Source of the DNA: Trema orientale
Lineage: Eukaryota; Streptophyta; Magnoliopsida; Rosales; Cannabaceae
NCBI GenBank assembly: GCA_002914845.1
Contig: JXTC01000008.1
Span: forward strand, 2,036,875-2,100,874
Direction: 5' to 3'
DNA length: 64,000 nucleotides
Shown: positions 35,213-46,239 of the stretch, piece after piece
Position numbering within the stretch: position 1 is the first letter of the stretch
Layout of the letters: each line of letters opens with the position of its first letter
Made by a program: the position numbers and the translations under genes
Notes under the pieces: generated by a model
What the model saw: only the letters and a program-made list of their open reading frames with translations
Told to the model about the DNA's origin: nothing
The model's database searches: none

Positions 35213-38200
35213 ATGGAAAACATAGTCTCAGAAAACAAGATAGAGGAGGGTCAGAGCAGTACAGCTCAGAGAGATGGATCAAGAAGATTTGGTGGGTTGG
35301 TTAAAGAAGTGAAACTAATAGGTTTTATAGCAGGACCGATGATAATTGTGAATTTGTCACAGTACTTCCTTCAAATCATTTCAATCATGATGGTTGGTCA
35401 TCTGGGTAAGGTCTATCTCTCTAGCACCGCCGTTGCAATCTCCTTTGGTGTTGTCACTGGCTTCAGTGTTCTTGTAAGCCTCTTTCTTTCTCCTATTAGA
35501 ATTATTATCATTGTCCTTAATAGTATTATTTATTTACTTCTTTGGTACTAATGCTGTCGAACATCTTAATAAACTTAATGAGTAATCTTAATGAACAGTC
35601 CTGATTTTCAACTGACCTTGTTGTTCTCCTAACTCGGACCAAAAATATATTTTATATTTACCAGTGCGCGATTGGGACAATCAGCGTAATTCTAAATTAG
35701 CAGTAAATGTAATAGTAACTAAGTTCCATAGCTGGTTACAATCTTAAATATATATATGGTTGTCATTCCAGTAGATATTTTTTCTAAAACTATCTATAGG
35801 CATATTTTTTTTATCCATTAGATCATTGATCTAACAGCTAATATAATTTAAGTAATTGAAAATAATAATAATAAAAATAAATATTCAATATTTAGTATTT
35901 TTCTATCTTCTCTTTTTATTATAAAAAGACGTGCGTGACCAATTTTAATTGACCAAAATAATACCTAACTATAAGTAAAAAAAATAAAAAATATGGATTA
36001 GTATGTATACACACGTATATCCAACATTATTAGGTTACATGAGTATTTTTTAGCATTCAAGTGAAAAAATAAAAACAAAAAGACTATAGGGGATTTTAAT
36101 GTTCTTGTTTCATATTTCATAGGGTTAAATAACTTACTAAAAACCAAACTGGCAGACAAGTTTTCAGTAACTTACTTGAGTTGTGACTTCCATTGCAAAC
36201 AGTATGGAATGGCTGGTGCTTTGGAAACTCTCTCTGGACAAGCGTATGGTGCCCAACAATATCGAAAACTTGGAATTCAAACCAACACTGCTATTTTCTC
36301 TCTAATCTTAGTTTGTCTCCCACTCTGTCTAATGTGGGCCTACATGGGAAAAATACTTATACTCCTGGGCCAAGACCCTGTAATTTCAAGAGAAGCAGGT
36401 AGATTCATGTTGTGGTTCATCCCTGCACTCTTTGCTTATGCAACTCTTCAGGCACTTGTTCGGTATTTTCAAACACAAAGCATGACCATTCCCTTAGTAG
36501 TGAGCTCGTGTATTTCTTTTTGTTGCCATGTACCTCTCTGCTGGGTTTTAGTATTCAAGTCCAGACTAGAAAATCTTGGAGGGGCATTATCTATTGGCAT
36601 TTCCTATTGGTTGAATGTGATTTTACTAGTTTTATATATGATATGTTCCCCTACTTGTGAAAGTACCCGTGTTCCAATTTCTACCGATATCTTTCAAGGA
36701 ATTAGAGAGTTCTTGCGCTTTGCTATTCCTTCTGCTATGATGGTGTGGTAAACCCTACTTTTTTTAATCCAAAGATTTCATTATGTGTTTCTTTTCTAGA
36801 TCATAATACTTCGAGTTACGAGCTGATAATTTCCATACCATATTTTCTAGCTTTCAGTGGTGGTCTTCCCAGGTGCTTACTTTGCTTTCTGGCTTTTTAC
36901 GAAATCCACAGCTTGAGACTTCAATGTTTTCTTTATGGTATTCCCTTTATCACCACTGTTCAGTATGCATGCACAATTTGGACCTCAAAGCTAAATGTAA
37001 TCATGGAATTTGTTTGATACTCAAAATGACTGAAGCTTTTGCTTTTTTGAATAGTTTGTCAACCGTGGCAACAATCTATGCAATACCAGAAGGTCTTGGT
37101 GCAGCAGGAAGGTTTGCTCTAAAGACTCACGAACATAAACATTTTAGTATAAGACTTAGAACATATGCATAATATAGTTAATCATACATATATTATAACT
37201 TTCAATAAGAATTCTTCAGGTACTTACTAGTAATGACTTTTTTCCCTCTTTTTCTTTTTCATTTTCTTGTGGTGGTGATGCTTAAAATAGCACCAGAATT
37301 TCAAATGAATTAGGAGCCGGTAACCCACGAGCAGCTCGTCTAGCTTGTGGTGCTGTCATGATTCTTACAGTCTTCGAGGCAGTTATAATAAGCTCAGTTC
37401 TCTTAGCTTGCCGAAGTGTGTTTGGTCACATCTTTAGCAATGAAAGGGATGTTGTGGATTATGCAGCCAAGATGGCTCCTCTGGTTTCTCTAGCTATTTT
37501 CTTCCGCAGTTTCACTGCTGTCCTCTCAGGTCTTTTTTTTCTTTCACCTTCATCTTGTGGATGCACTTTTAAAAATAGATTTATTTCTAGTCTGACCAAT
37601 GAGTTCTTTCACCCCCCGTTTCTAAGTTAGGTATTGCTACGGGATGTGGGTTTCAGAAATTGGGTGCTTTTGTCAACCTTGGCTCATACTATTTTTTGTC
37701 AATTCCAATTGCCGCAATTTTGGCTTTCCGGTTCGACTTGAGAGGAAAGGGTCTTTGGATTGGATTTGTGGCTGGTGCATTTTCACAAGCATTTGTATTT
37801 TCCTTGATAACACTACGTATCAACTGGGACAAAAAGGTCCACTCTCTACTTTTGATTCTAATTATAGTATAGGTCGCCAATACATTTCGACATCTTGATG
37901 GCTTAAAAGCATATGCAAGATTTCACAAATGGGGTGTTTTTTTCCAAGCAAAATCATAGATGATATCAATTTAATTGGCTGAAATGATCGAAATCTCTGA
38001 GGATATTCACATTTGATAGTAATGCTAATTAATAGGCCTCAAAGCTCAGGGTTTTATACTTAATAATATAAAACCTTGAACTCTACAATCTCCTTAAAAT
38101 TTGCAAAGTTTCTAAAGTATTGTCTATTTTTTCTTTTCATCTTAATCTTGCAGGCGAGGCTTGCAAGGGAGAGGATTTTTAATGAAAGGTCTCAAGGAGA

Positions 38201-38219
38201 TATTGGATTGACTGAGTAG
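35213..38219 (+). CDS. MATE efflux transporter, copy 3 (complete)
   Basis: DETOXIFICATION-type MATE antiporter, 486 aa. Exons are 35213-35473, 36203-36747, 36851-36937, 37055-37111, 37291-37529, 37631-37836 and 38154-38219, all GT-AG with an unbroken frame. Relative to MATE2, the N-terminus carries a few extra residues (SSTAQRD region) and loses one Leu. Exon 2 starts YGMAGALETLSGQAYGAQQY. The C-terminus stops five codons earlier because the codon CAG/CAA after TGLTE-like sequence is TAG here. The family role is proton- or sodium-coupled export of organic solutes across the plasma membrane or tonoplast; substrate unknown. Notable substitutions are SIP for GIP in exon 6 and CGFQ for CGLQ. Intron 1 contains a MITE that MATE2 lacks. 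Both MatE repeats are complete, so it looks functional. Confidence 0.92.
35758..36004. mobile_element. TA-associated MITE family, copy 3, inside MATE3 intron 1
   Basis: It starts GGTTGTCATTCCAGTAGATA after a TATATATA run and ends near AAAATATGGATTAGTATG. Intron 1 is 729 bp here and 481 bp in MATE2; the difference of 248 bp equals the element. The flanks on both sides (CTGGTTA and TATATCCAACATTATTAGG) are continuous in MATE2. Confidence 0.8.
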
Positions 38220-38495
38220 ACTACTCCTAACTAAGCTCATTTTTGCATTGCAGTTGAAATAATATGTTGATTTTCAACCACAAAAAGATTAGCAGCCTTT
38301 CGCAAATCTTTTTGACACCATTTCTTAATATTATATATATTAATTATGTTTGAAGTAAAAATATCCAAAGACTTTGTCTGTATTGGTTTCCACTAAATGT
38401 TGGGGTGAGCTCATAAATACAACCGACTTTTATTAAAATAAATTAATAAATAAATGTTAGTATTATTCAATTCATACTATGTGCGTAATATTAAT

Positions 38496-38582
38496 GGAAT
38501 TAAATTTTATTAACCAAATATATATATGTGGGCACCAATGGAATTAAATTTTATTAACCAAATATATATATGTGGGTACCAA
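38496..38582. repeat. Tandem 43-bp repeat at a MITE border
   Basis: GGAATTAAATTTTATTAACC plus ATATATATATGTGGG(C/T)ACCAAT is present twice. The second copy runs directly into the MITE at 38574. The first copy carries a stub of the MITE end (GGGCACCAAT), so the duplication happened after the element inserted. Confidence 0.8.
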
Positions 38583-38816
38583 TCCAGCAGGTATTTTTTT
38601 TTTTTTTACCTATGCATAGGTATCAATTTGGCCAATGAAAAATTTTCATGCACATTTTTTTATTATAAAAAGTAGAAGAGAGAAATAGCATTAATGATAC
38701 ACATCTTTTCATGCACTTCATTATAGCCGTTGGATCACCATTAGATGGTGATTCAACGACTAAAAAAAAATACCTATACATAGGTAAAAAAAAAAATACC
38801 TACTAGATTGGCTACC
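38574..38816. mobile_element. TA-associated MITE family, copy 4 (opposite orientation)
   Basis: Ends GGGTACCAATCCAGCAGGTA and TACCTACTAGATTGGCTACC. The inner hairpin GCCGTTGGATCACCATTAGA / TGGTGATTCAACGAC lies near the right end, so the element is flipped relative to the copies at 24652, 42853 and 60044. Confidence 0.85.
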
Positions 38817-39255
38817 TATGTATGTTATGTGATTACAATATGAACATATGCACAAAAGATAAAAGTACAAGTTGTTTTACAATTAGAACAATATTAATCA
38901 CATTTTAAATAAAATTGGGCATTTAATTCAGGTCGTAGAGGACTTTAATAAGATTGGCTTATCTTAGTTATGATAAGTTTGTTGATGTATTTTGAATATA
39001 GTAATATATCATTATAAATTACATTCAATTGACCGTAAACAACTAACAAAAGAATTGAATATCATAGGCATTAGTTTAATATGATCTAAATCCAAGGTTA
39101 ATTATAAATATGTGTATATATATAGTCTTATTTGAATTACAAATGAGCCAGATCAATTAATTAGGATCAAATATTATATGTAATTTGGTAAAATATATCT
39201 ATCACATATACATTCACAACTTAACAATATTGATGACTTTGGTGAAACAATATCT

Positions 39256-40190
39256 TAGTACTTGATCATTACTTCTTAGGTCTAAATATGCCAAAACTAA
39301 TTAATTTAATTAGATATCATTGACTGATGATCATTAATTATAAAATCAATAAATACTAAGGAACAAAAGATGAACTAAATATAAGAGTTATTAATTTAAT
39401 TTGATGTTGTAAAAGGGTGCCCAAGCAAAAATATTAGTGTGGCATTTAATACTGTTTAATGTGACCACCATCTTTTTGGGATTTCACAAAACATTGACAT
39501 GTATTAATGAAGCGCGGTTGCAGTCCAACAGTGAATACTCTCCAAAACTAATTAAGAGTATTTACAAAAAACGTCTTTTTTTCACATCAATTTTTATAAA
39601 TGGTCACTTTTTAAAACCTATTTACTAAGAACGTCAATTTTTACAAAAAACGTCATTATTATTTTATTTTGCTAAATGGCCATGCTTTTATTTTGTTTTG
39701 CTAAATAACCCTTTTTTCAGTAGATCAATTTTATGTAAAATATATCATAAAAAAAATTTTTATTGCTATATCAATTTTACATAGACTAGATCAATATCGG
39801 TAGAATAGATCAATATCGGTAGTGTGCTTTGATATATTTCTTATAAAACTGATTTGTTTTGGCCTTTTTTAAATGAAATCGGCCATTTTTTAGTAGTATT
39901 TGAAAAATGCCAAGTTTTTTAAATAATGACCCCAAATTCGGCCATTTGGCTAAGAAGCCTAATATAATTAATTGTTTTGATTATTGGAGTCAATACTACA
40001 CGTACCCATAAAATCTCCATTGAGAAAATTTGATATTTTTTATGGCAATTTTCAAAAGAAAATTGAAAAATCACAGATTTTGAAAAAAGAAATTTGATTT
40101 TTAATGGTAATTTTTCAAAGAAATTGAAAAATTCAGGATTTGAATTCGGAAAATACCCTTTTATAAAAATACCAATTTTTAATGGTAATT
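39256..40190. other. Non-coding stretch
   Basis: AT-rich. AGATCAATATCGGTAG is repeated back to back at about 39786-39822. No gene recognised. Confidence 0.4.
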
Positions 40191-40194
40191 TTAC

Positions 40195-40820
40195 TAATGG
40201 ATGAAGATACTTGAAGAAACCAATCAAGCTACATGATATAACTTGACCGGTTACCTCAAGTACAATAGAAAAATACCAATTTTGAAGAAAAAAAAGTGAT
40301 ATTTTTCTAAATATTTATTAAAATGTTATATTTCTTAAAACCTTTAAAACATGATTTTTTTTAAATCAATCCGGGATTTTCCAAAAAAATTCAGCACATC
40401 CGCGATTTTTCAATTTTCGGCATTATGGGCTTGGAATTTTGTAAAAAGCCCATTTTCAAATTGTTCGAAAAATCCCCGATTTGAATTAGTAAAATACCAT
40501 TTTTAAAAAATATTTAGAAAAATACCATTACTTACTAATTGACGAGATACTTGAGTGAACTTGACCGGTTACTTCAAGTAACTAGATTGGGTATCCCAAA
40601 AAACCCTACAGATGACCTTACTGGTTACTTTGAGTACAAGTGAAAAATACCAATTTTAAAGGAAAAGTGGTATATTTCTAAATATTTGTTAAAATGCTAT
40701 TTTTCTAAAATTTTGAAAGTGATATCTGTCTAAACCAATCCGAAATTCTTCAAAAAATTCAACCGATCCGAGAGTTCTTAATTTTTGGTGCTTTAGGCTT
40801 GGAGTTTTGTAAGAGACCCA
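40195..40820. repeat. Direct repeat, two units of about 270 bp
   Basis: About 40195-40460 and 40545-40820 share ACTTGACCGGTTAC(C/T)TCAAGTA, GAAAAATACCAATTTT, TCTAAATATTTATTAAAATG-like, AATCCG, TTCAG/TTCAA and GGCTTGGAATTTTGTAA in order. The units are clearly diverged. Confidence 0.7.
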
Positions 40821-41089
40821 TACATATTTAGGCTAGCTCATGACAATTATCACACTATATCCTTTGTCACTTTTATTTAAAAAAAGGTCTAAATTTATTA
40901 TTATGAAAGAAAAAAAACTTTTTAAAATACCACATTTTACTGATTAAGGTGTTACTGGAGGTAATTAGTTAAGTCGCATCCTCAACACCTGAATTTATCA
41001 AAAGTACTTGAGAAAATTGGCTAGGTTACTTTAGATAACGGGTCCAAAACCTCTTTAATGAACTACAACATCAGGATTACTTAATTTTG

Positions 41090-41895
41090 GGAAAATTAGA
41101 AAAAATACGGTATTTTTGAAAAGAATTGAAAAAATACGGTACTTTTGTATTTTTCACGGTGCGGTACGATTTTTATTAGAAAAATACCGCTTTTTAAAAA
41201 CTATTTATAAAAATACCATTTTTTAAAATAGTAACTAGTTTCTAGTAACCAGTTTCCAGAAACTGGTAACTAGTAACCGAAGATATTTATAACTGATATG
41301 TAATTGGTAACCAGTTTCTAGTAACCAGTTTCTAGAAACTGATAACCAGTAACTATTTTTAAAGTGGTAATTTTCTAAATATTTTTTTAAAAGTGATATT
41401 TTCCTAATTAAAACCGTACGAAAACTGGAAAAAACTGAGCCTTCCGTATTTTTGTAATTCTTTTCATTTTTTATAGATATAAGCGTAAGAAACCCTTTAA
41501 TTTTTGCATTCTAAGCTTGTAGTTCTATGGGAAATTAGGCCTTCTACGATATTTTTAGGAAAAAAAAAAACTGAAAAATACGGCGGCCTGTGTATTTTGT
41601 AGGTCCGGTAACATTTTATTAGAAAAATACCATTTTTTTAAAAATATTTAGAAAAATATCATTTTTAAAGTAATAACTAGTAACTAGTAATTAGTTTCCA
41701 GGAACTGGTAACTAGTAGCCAAAGGTATTTATAACTAGTAACGGTAACTAGTTTTCAAAAACGGTTAACTAATAATCATTATTAAAACTGTATTTTTCTA
41801 AAACTTTTTTTAAAAAAAAAATATTTTTCTAATAAAACCGTACAGAAATTAGGAAAAAAACCTAACCTCCGTATTTTTGTAATTTTTCTAATAAA
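41090..41895. mobile_element. Foldback element family, two direct copies
   Basis: Copies at about 41090-41475 and 41545-41895. Each starts GAAAAATACGG and ends CCTCCGTATTTTTGTAAT-like. Inner arms read TTATTAGAAAAATACC and, inverted, TTTTCTAATTAAAACCGTAC. A centre of GTAACTAGT/CCAGTTTC palindromes separates the arms. The third copy is in MATE1's last intron (3640-3995). Confidence 0.7.
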
Positions 41896-42852
41896 TAACG
41901 AAAACAATTCTGACAAAAAAGAAAAACTAATATCGAACATATGCTAACACATGTTAGAAGTGGAATGCATGTTGAAGCCTTAGTATGGACGAGCAGTGAA
42001 AGTGACTGAGAGGGAAATTCTATTTAAAATGCTCATTTCAAGTATTCACATGCCCATTACCAAATGCACTAGCAACTACGTCTAGTGGTGCTATTGTGTG
42101 TCGAAAGGGATAACCATTTTGGATGGCACTGGCTCTTATTTGAAGTTGTCCTGAAACTGCTTCAAAGCATTAATCAATATATATAGACTCATGTCATCAA
42201 GCATTGAAACTCTATCGATCTCCAATTATTTAGATTTCAAGTGGGAAATCTACAATGTCATTGTGAGATTTGTTTTCGCTATTTTGCTGATTTTAATTAA
42301 CGTTCAATTAATTAAATTATCTGAAGTACAAAATAAAATAACTAGAAATGCAGATAATTTTAGCATGGTTCAACACTGACTATGTCAATATCTACATCCA
42401 CCGAACCATGCCTAACTGTTGAACATTTCACTATAAGTTATAAAAGATAACATATACTAATCGGACATAAACAAATAAAGACCTCCTCTTCGATTTTTGT
42501 CGCCAACTTATGGAATCAACTTGTTCTGCGAGCACCACTTGTCTTGACCATTTGCTACAATTGTACCCCTTAAAACCGTAAAATTTCTTCTTCCAACGAA
42601 TACAATAAGCTTTTTTTTTTTTTGCTTGAAACATAGTAAGGTTTCACTACATCTAGAATATTTTTCTAATTTTTAAACAAAGAGCACCAAATAAGGTCTT
42701 TCTAAGCTACTGGAATTTGCACTCAAAACATATTTTGCAGTTTAGGTTTTCATAGAAAGATATAGCAATATAAACACAAAGAGTCAGAGTACTTTTCTCA
42801 CTCTCTAAGGCTCTTTTGTCGTTTTAAACAACGATATATATATATATATATA
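41896..42852. other. Non-coding stretch
   Basis: No gene recognised. Short frames at 42191 and 42431 have no family features. Confidence 0.4.
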
Positions 42853-43098
42853 GGTTGCCAATCCAGTAGGTTTTTTTTTTTTTTTTTACCTATGTGTAGG
42901 TATTTTTTTTTTTAGCCGTTGGATTAATCATCTAATGGTGATCCAACAGCTATAATGATGTGCATGAAAAGACGTACATCATTAATGCTATTTCTCTCTC
43001 TTACTTTATAATATAAAAAAATGTGTAAAAGAAATTTTCATTGACCAAATTGATACTTATGCATAGGTAGAAAAAAAATACCTACTGGATTAGTGCCC
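42853..43098. mobile_element. TA-associated MITE family, copy 5
   Basis: Inserted between two (TA)n runs. Ends GGTTGCCAATCCAGTAGGT and CCTACTGGATTAGTGCCC. The inner hairpin arm AGCCGTTGGATTAATCATCT faces GGTGATCCAACAGCT. 246 bp. Confidence 0.88.
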
Positions 43099-43223
43099 AT
43101 ATATATATATTCATACCTTTTTCAATTAGAGTCTAACTTGTTCTCTAATAATATAAAACCATATAGTCATTATAATGTCAAATAGGTTATATTGAGAAAA
43201 AGAGTTTTAGTCAAGAACTTAGG

Positions 43224-44285
43224 GCCCGTTTGGTTGGGGGGAATGGAAATGAATAGAATAGAATTGATTCCACAATAACTCAATTCTAATGTTTGTTTAG
43301 AATGTTAGAATAGAAACAAGCTTTCCAATAGAAAAGAATTTAATGGAATTGCATTCCACCCAACCTTGGGTGGAAACCCATTCCATTCCATTGGTTTCTT
43401 TCTCTTTTCCCTAATTAAAATTGTACGAAAAATGTGATATTAATGAAAAATAGAAAAGTATTAAGAATATATATTTCATGAAGAAAATAATAATTTTTTA
43501 CTTTTATTTATGAAACATTTTTTAATATTTTTTCTTGTCAAATGTGCTTTTTATTATTAAATATAAGAAATAATTATGGAATAATATTAATCAAATAATT
43601 AATAAAATAATTTAATTGATAAAAATAATTAATAAAAAATAAATTAAATTAAAATGATGGTAAACGTAAGATAATTTAATAAAATAATAATTTAACCAAA
43701 AACAATTAATAAAATATAATAACTCTAAATGTAAAATAATTTATAAAATAATAATTTAATTAATAAAAAAATTAATATAATAATTTGAGAAAATAATGAA
43801 ATAAAATAATTTAATAAAATAATAATTGAATTAATAAAATAATTTAATAAAGTAATATAATAAAATAATGCTAAATATAAAATAACATAATAAAATAATA
43901 ATTTAATTAATAAAAAATTAATAAAATAATAAACTAAAATAAAATAATGGTAAATGTAAAATAAAATAATGAAATAATAATTTAATTAATAAAAAATTAA
44001 TAAAATAATGCTAAATGTAAAACAATTTAATAAAATAATAATTTAATTTAATGATAAATGTAATTTAAACTACTTAAAATATTCATTTTAAGCTGAAGGG
44101 TATTTTTGTCATTATACAGCTAATTCCATTCCTTTTCACAGTTAACCAAACATAAAAATGTATATTCAGCTACTGATTCCACCACTCTAATCAAATGACA
44201 TAATTACATTACCATTCCTTTTTCCATTCTATTCTGATTATTATTACCATTACCATTACAATTACCATTCCACCATTGCCCAGTG
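43224..44285. mobile_element. AT-rich element with GGCCCGTTTGG-type end
   Basis: The left end is GGGCCCGTTTGGTTGGGGGGA. The right end region is CCATTACCATTACAATTACC then ATTCCACCATTGCCCA. The 600-bp core (43500-44090) is almost only A and T, made of shuffled AATAAAATAATTTAATTAAT words, a degenerate tandem array. The end resembles common plant hAT or PIF MITE termini, but the right border is uncertain and no target repeat is clear. Confidence 0.45.
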
Positions 44286-45314
44286 TTACAATAGAATCGA
44301 GTCTGTTATAATATTCTGAAAAAGAACTGAAAAAACATACAAATAAAGAGTTTTAGTTTTTTAAAACACTAAGGTGCTATTTAGTAACGTTTTTGTTTTT
44401 TGTTTTTTCAAATACAAAAATAAAAGTACTTTTCCCTATTTTGTTTTTTTATTTTCAAAAAACCAAAATATATTTGGTAACTAATATTTTTGTTTTTCAT
44501 TTCTTAAAATAACAAATAAAAATACATTTGGTAATAATTATTTTTTACTTTCAAAAGTGAAAATTAGTTTCAGTAAATAAAATGTCACTAATTAATCCAC
44601 ATTTTTGTTGTAGTGAGGTTTAGAAGATCTAATTACAAAAAAATGATACTGATATTTTTTTTGAACAAAATTGATATTTTAAAAATGATGTAAATAAATA
44701 GAGAGAGAGAGAGAGAGAATGATTTAAATAAAAAGTTAGAGAGAGAAGGGGCAAAGTGTAGAGAATAAGGTGAGAGAAAAAAAAAGTAGTATTTTTCTAA
44801 ATATTAGGAGGGAGTTTTCAAAATAAAAATTTAATGGGTGATATTTTTGTAAATGAACAGCGAGAGCAGATATACCACTTTTCAAAGTTTTATTTTGAAA
44901 AATATCTCCTAATATTTAGAAAAATACCATTACTAAAATATTTAGAAAAATACCACTTTTATCAAGTACATCGACAATAGAGCTTGTAATGAGAGATAAA
45001 ATATTGAGAGAGACTGTAATAAGAGCTTAAACCTATTTGAATTTTGATACTAATATTTCTAAAAAATTGTTTAAATTTTTTTTTAAAAGTAAAAAATTTT
45101 TGTTTTCAAAATTTTATACATTTTGTTTTCGAATTAAAAAGAAAAACAAAACAAAACAACAAAAAAAAGTAGTTTGAGAAATTTTAGTGGATGTCCACAA
45201 GTAGTTTTACCAAACATGTTTTTAGAAAATATTTCAATTTTTTTGATTAAAAAAAAACTATTTAAATAAGTGTTACCAAGTATGGCATGAGAAACCTTAT
45301 ATTAATTTAAACTC
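44286..45314. other. Non-coding stretch
   Basis: Contains a (GA)n run at 44700-44718 and ATATTTAGAAAAATACCA words shared with the foldback family. No gene recognised. Confidence 0.4.
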
Positions 45315-45333
45315 TCAAATCTAATCTATTTAA

Positions 45334-45528
45334 TTTTTTTAAAGAAAAGTGGGATTTAACTAATGACATCTACTTATCATAAATTAAAGAAAAATACCTA
45401 CTACTACCCAATCCCTACCGCACCCTATTAGGGATAATAGGTTTTCACGCCTACCCTCGGTGTGACTCGAAACTAGGACCAAGATCCCAATTAATAGATG
45501 CTCTTACCACTAGAGCCAACCTACTTAG
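45334..45528 (-). mobile_element. tRNA-derived SINE, copy 3 (195 bp)
   Basis: The minus strand reads GGTTGGCTCTAGTGGTAAGAG (A box) and GGTCCTAGTTTCGAGTCACA (B box), with a body like the other two copies and a short A-rich tail. A perfect 19-bp target duplication TCAAATCTAATCTATTTAA flanks it (45315-45333 and 45529-45547). This is the clearest insertion in the window. Confidence 0.92.
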
Positions 45529-45649
45529 TCAAATCTAATCTATTTAAGGCTCTTAGAAAATGTTTTTCTCATCAAAAATAATTTAAAGATTATTTTAAAA
45601 TTGTGAAGATAATTCTATGGATATATATTAGATTACTTATATATATATG

Positions 45650-45870
45650 GGTTTGGTTTAAATGGTTACAACAATATTTACCCATGGATGGTTACAATGG
45701 TTTAAACCGTTAGATCTAATATCCAACGGTGGTGATTAGTTTGGTGGTTGGCCAAAAAAATTTAATGCTATTTATTACCATCAAAAAAATTTAATGCTAT
45801 CACTATTTTTTTTAGTATCCATTCATGGTCACAAAAAAATTGTAACCATTGAGAAGTCCTCCATATATAT
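45650..45870. mobile_element. Possible MITE with GGTTACAA/TTGTAACC ends
   Basis: ATGGTTACAAC near 45660 and ATTGTAACCAT near 45840 are inverted, and (TA)n runs lie on both sides. A 17-bp word AAAAAAATTTAATGCTA occurs twice inside. Low certainty on borders. Confidence 0.4.
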
Positions 45871-46239
45871 ATATGTATAAATATATAGTGAAAAAGCTAT
45901 ACTGTTTTTTTCTGTTAATTATTCGCTTTGTACTGTAGAGACAGTACAAAGCACACAAGGAATGGTGTTATATTGGCAACATCATAGAAAGCTAATCAAG
46001 TACTTTGAGATGTATCATTAGTTACAAAGGACATATAAGACTTTAGTTGAATTGATGTTTCCATGTGCTTTGAAGGAAAACCATATTAAGAAAAAGAGAC
46101 CACTCAGCTGTAAATTGTAATCACTGACCAGAAAATTGTAGCTTTCTATATAACAAAATATTAAAAATAAAAAATTGGTGTGACAAAAATGATGCAACAC
46201 AGTTGCACAGATACAGAACAAAATCCTAAGGCAGAGCAA

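Larger units (their letters stand above)
38220..39255. repeat. MATE3 3' flank, part of the duplication unit
   Basis: Matches the MATE2 3' flank before and after the MITE at 38574 (for example GTTGATGTATTTTGAAT, AATATCATAGGCATTAG, ACTTTGGTGAAA). Confidence 0.7.
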
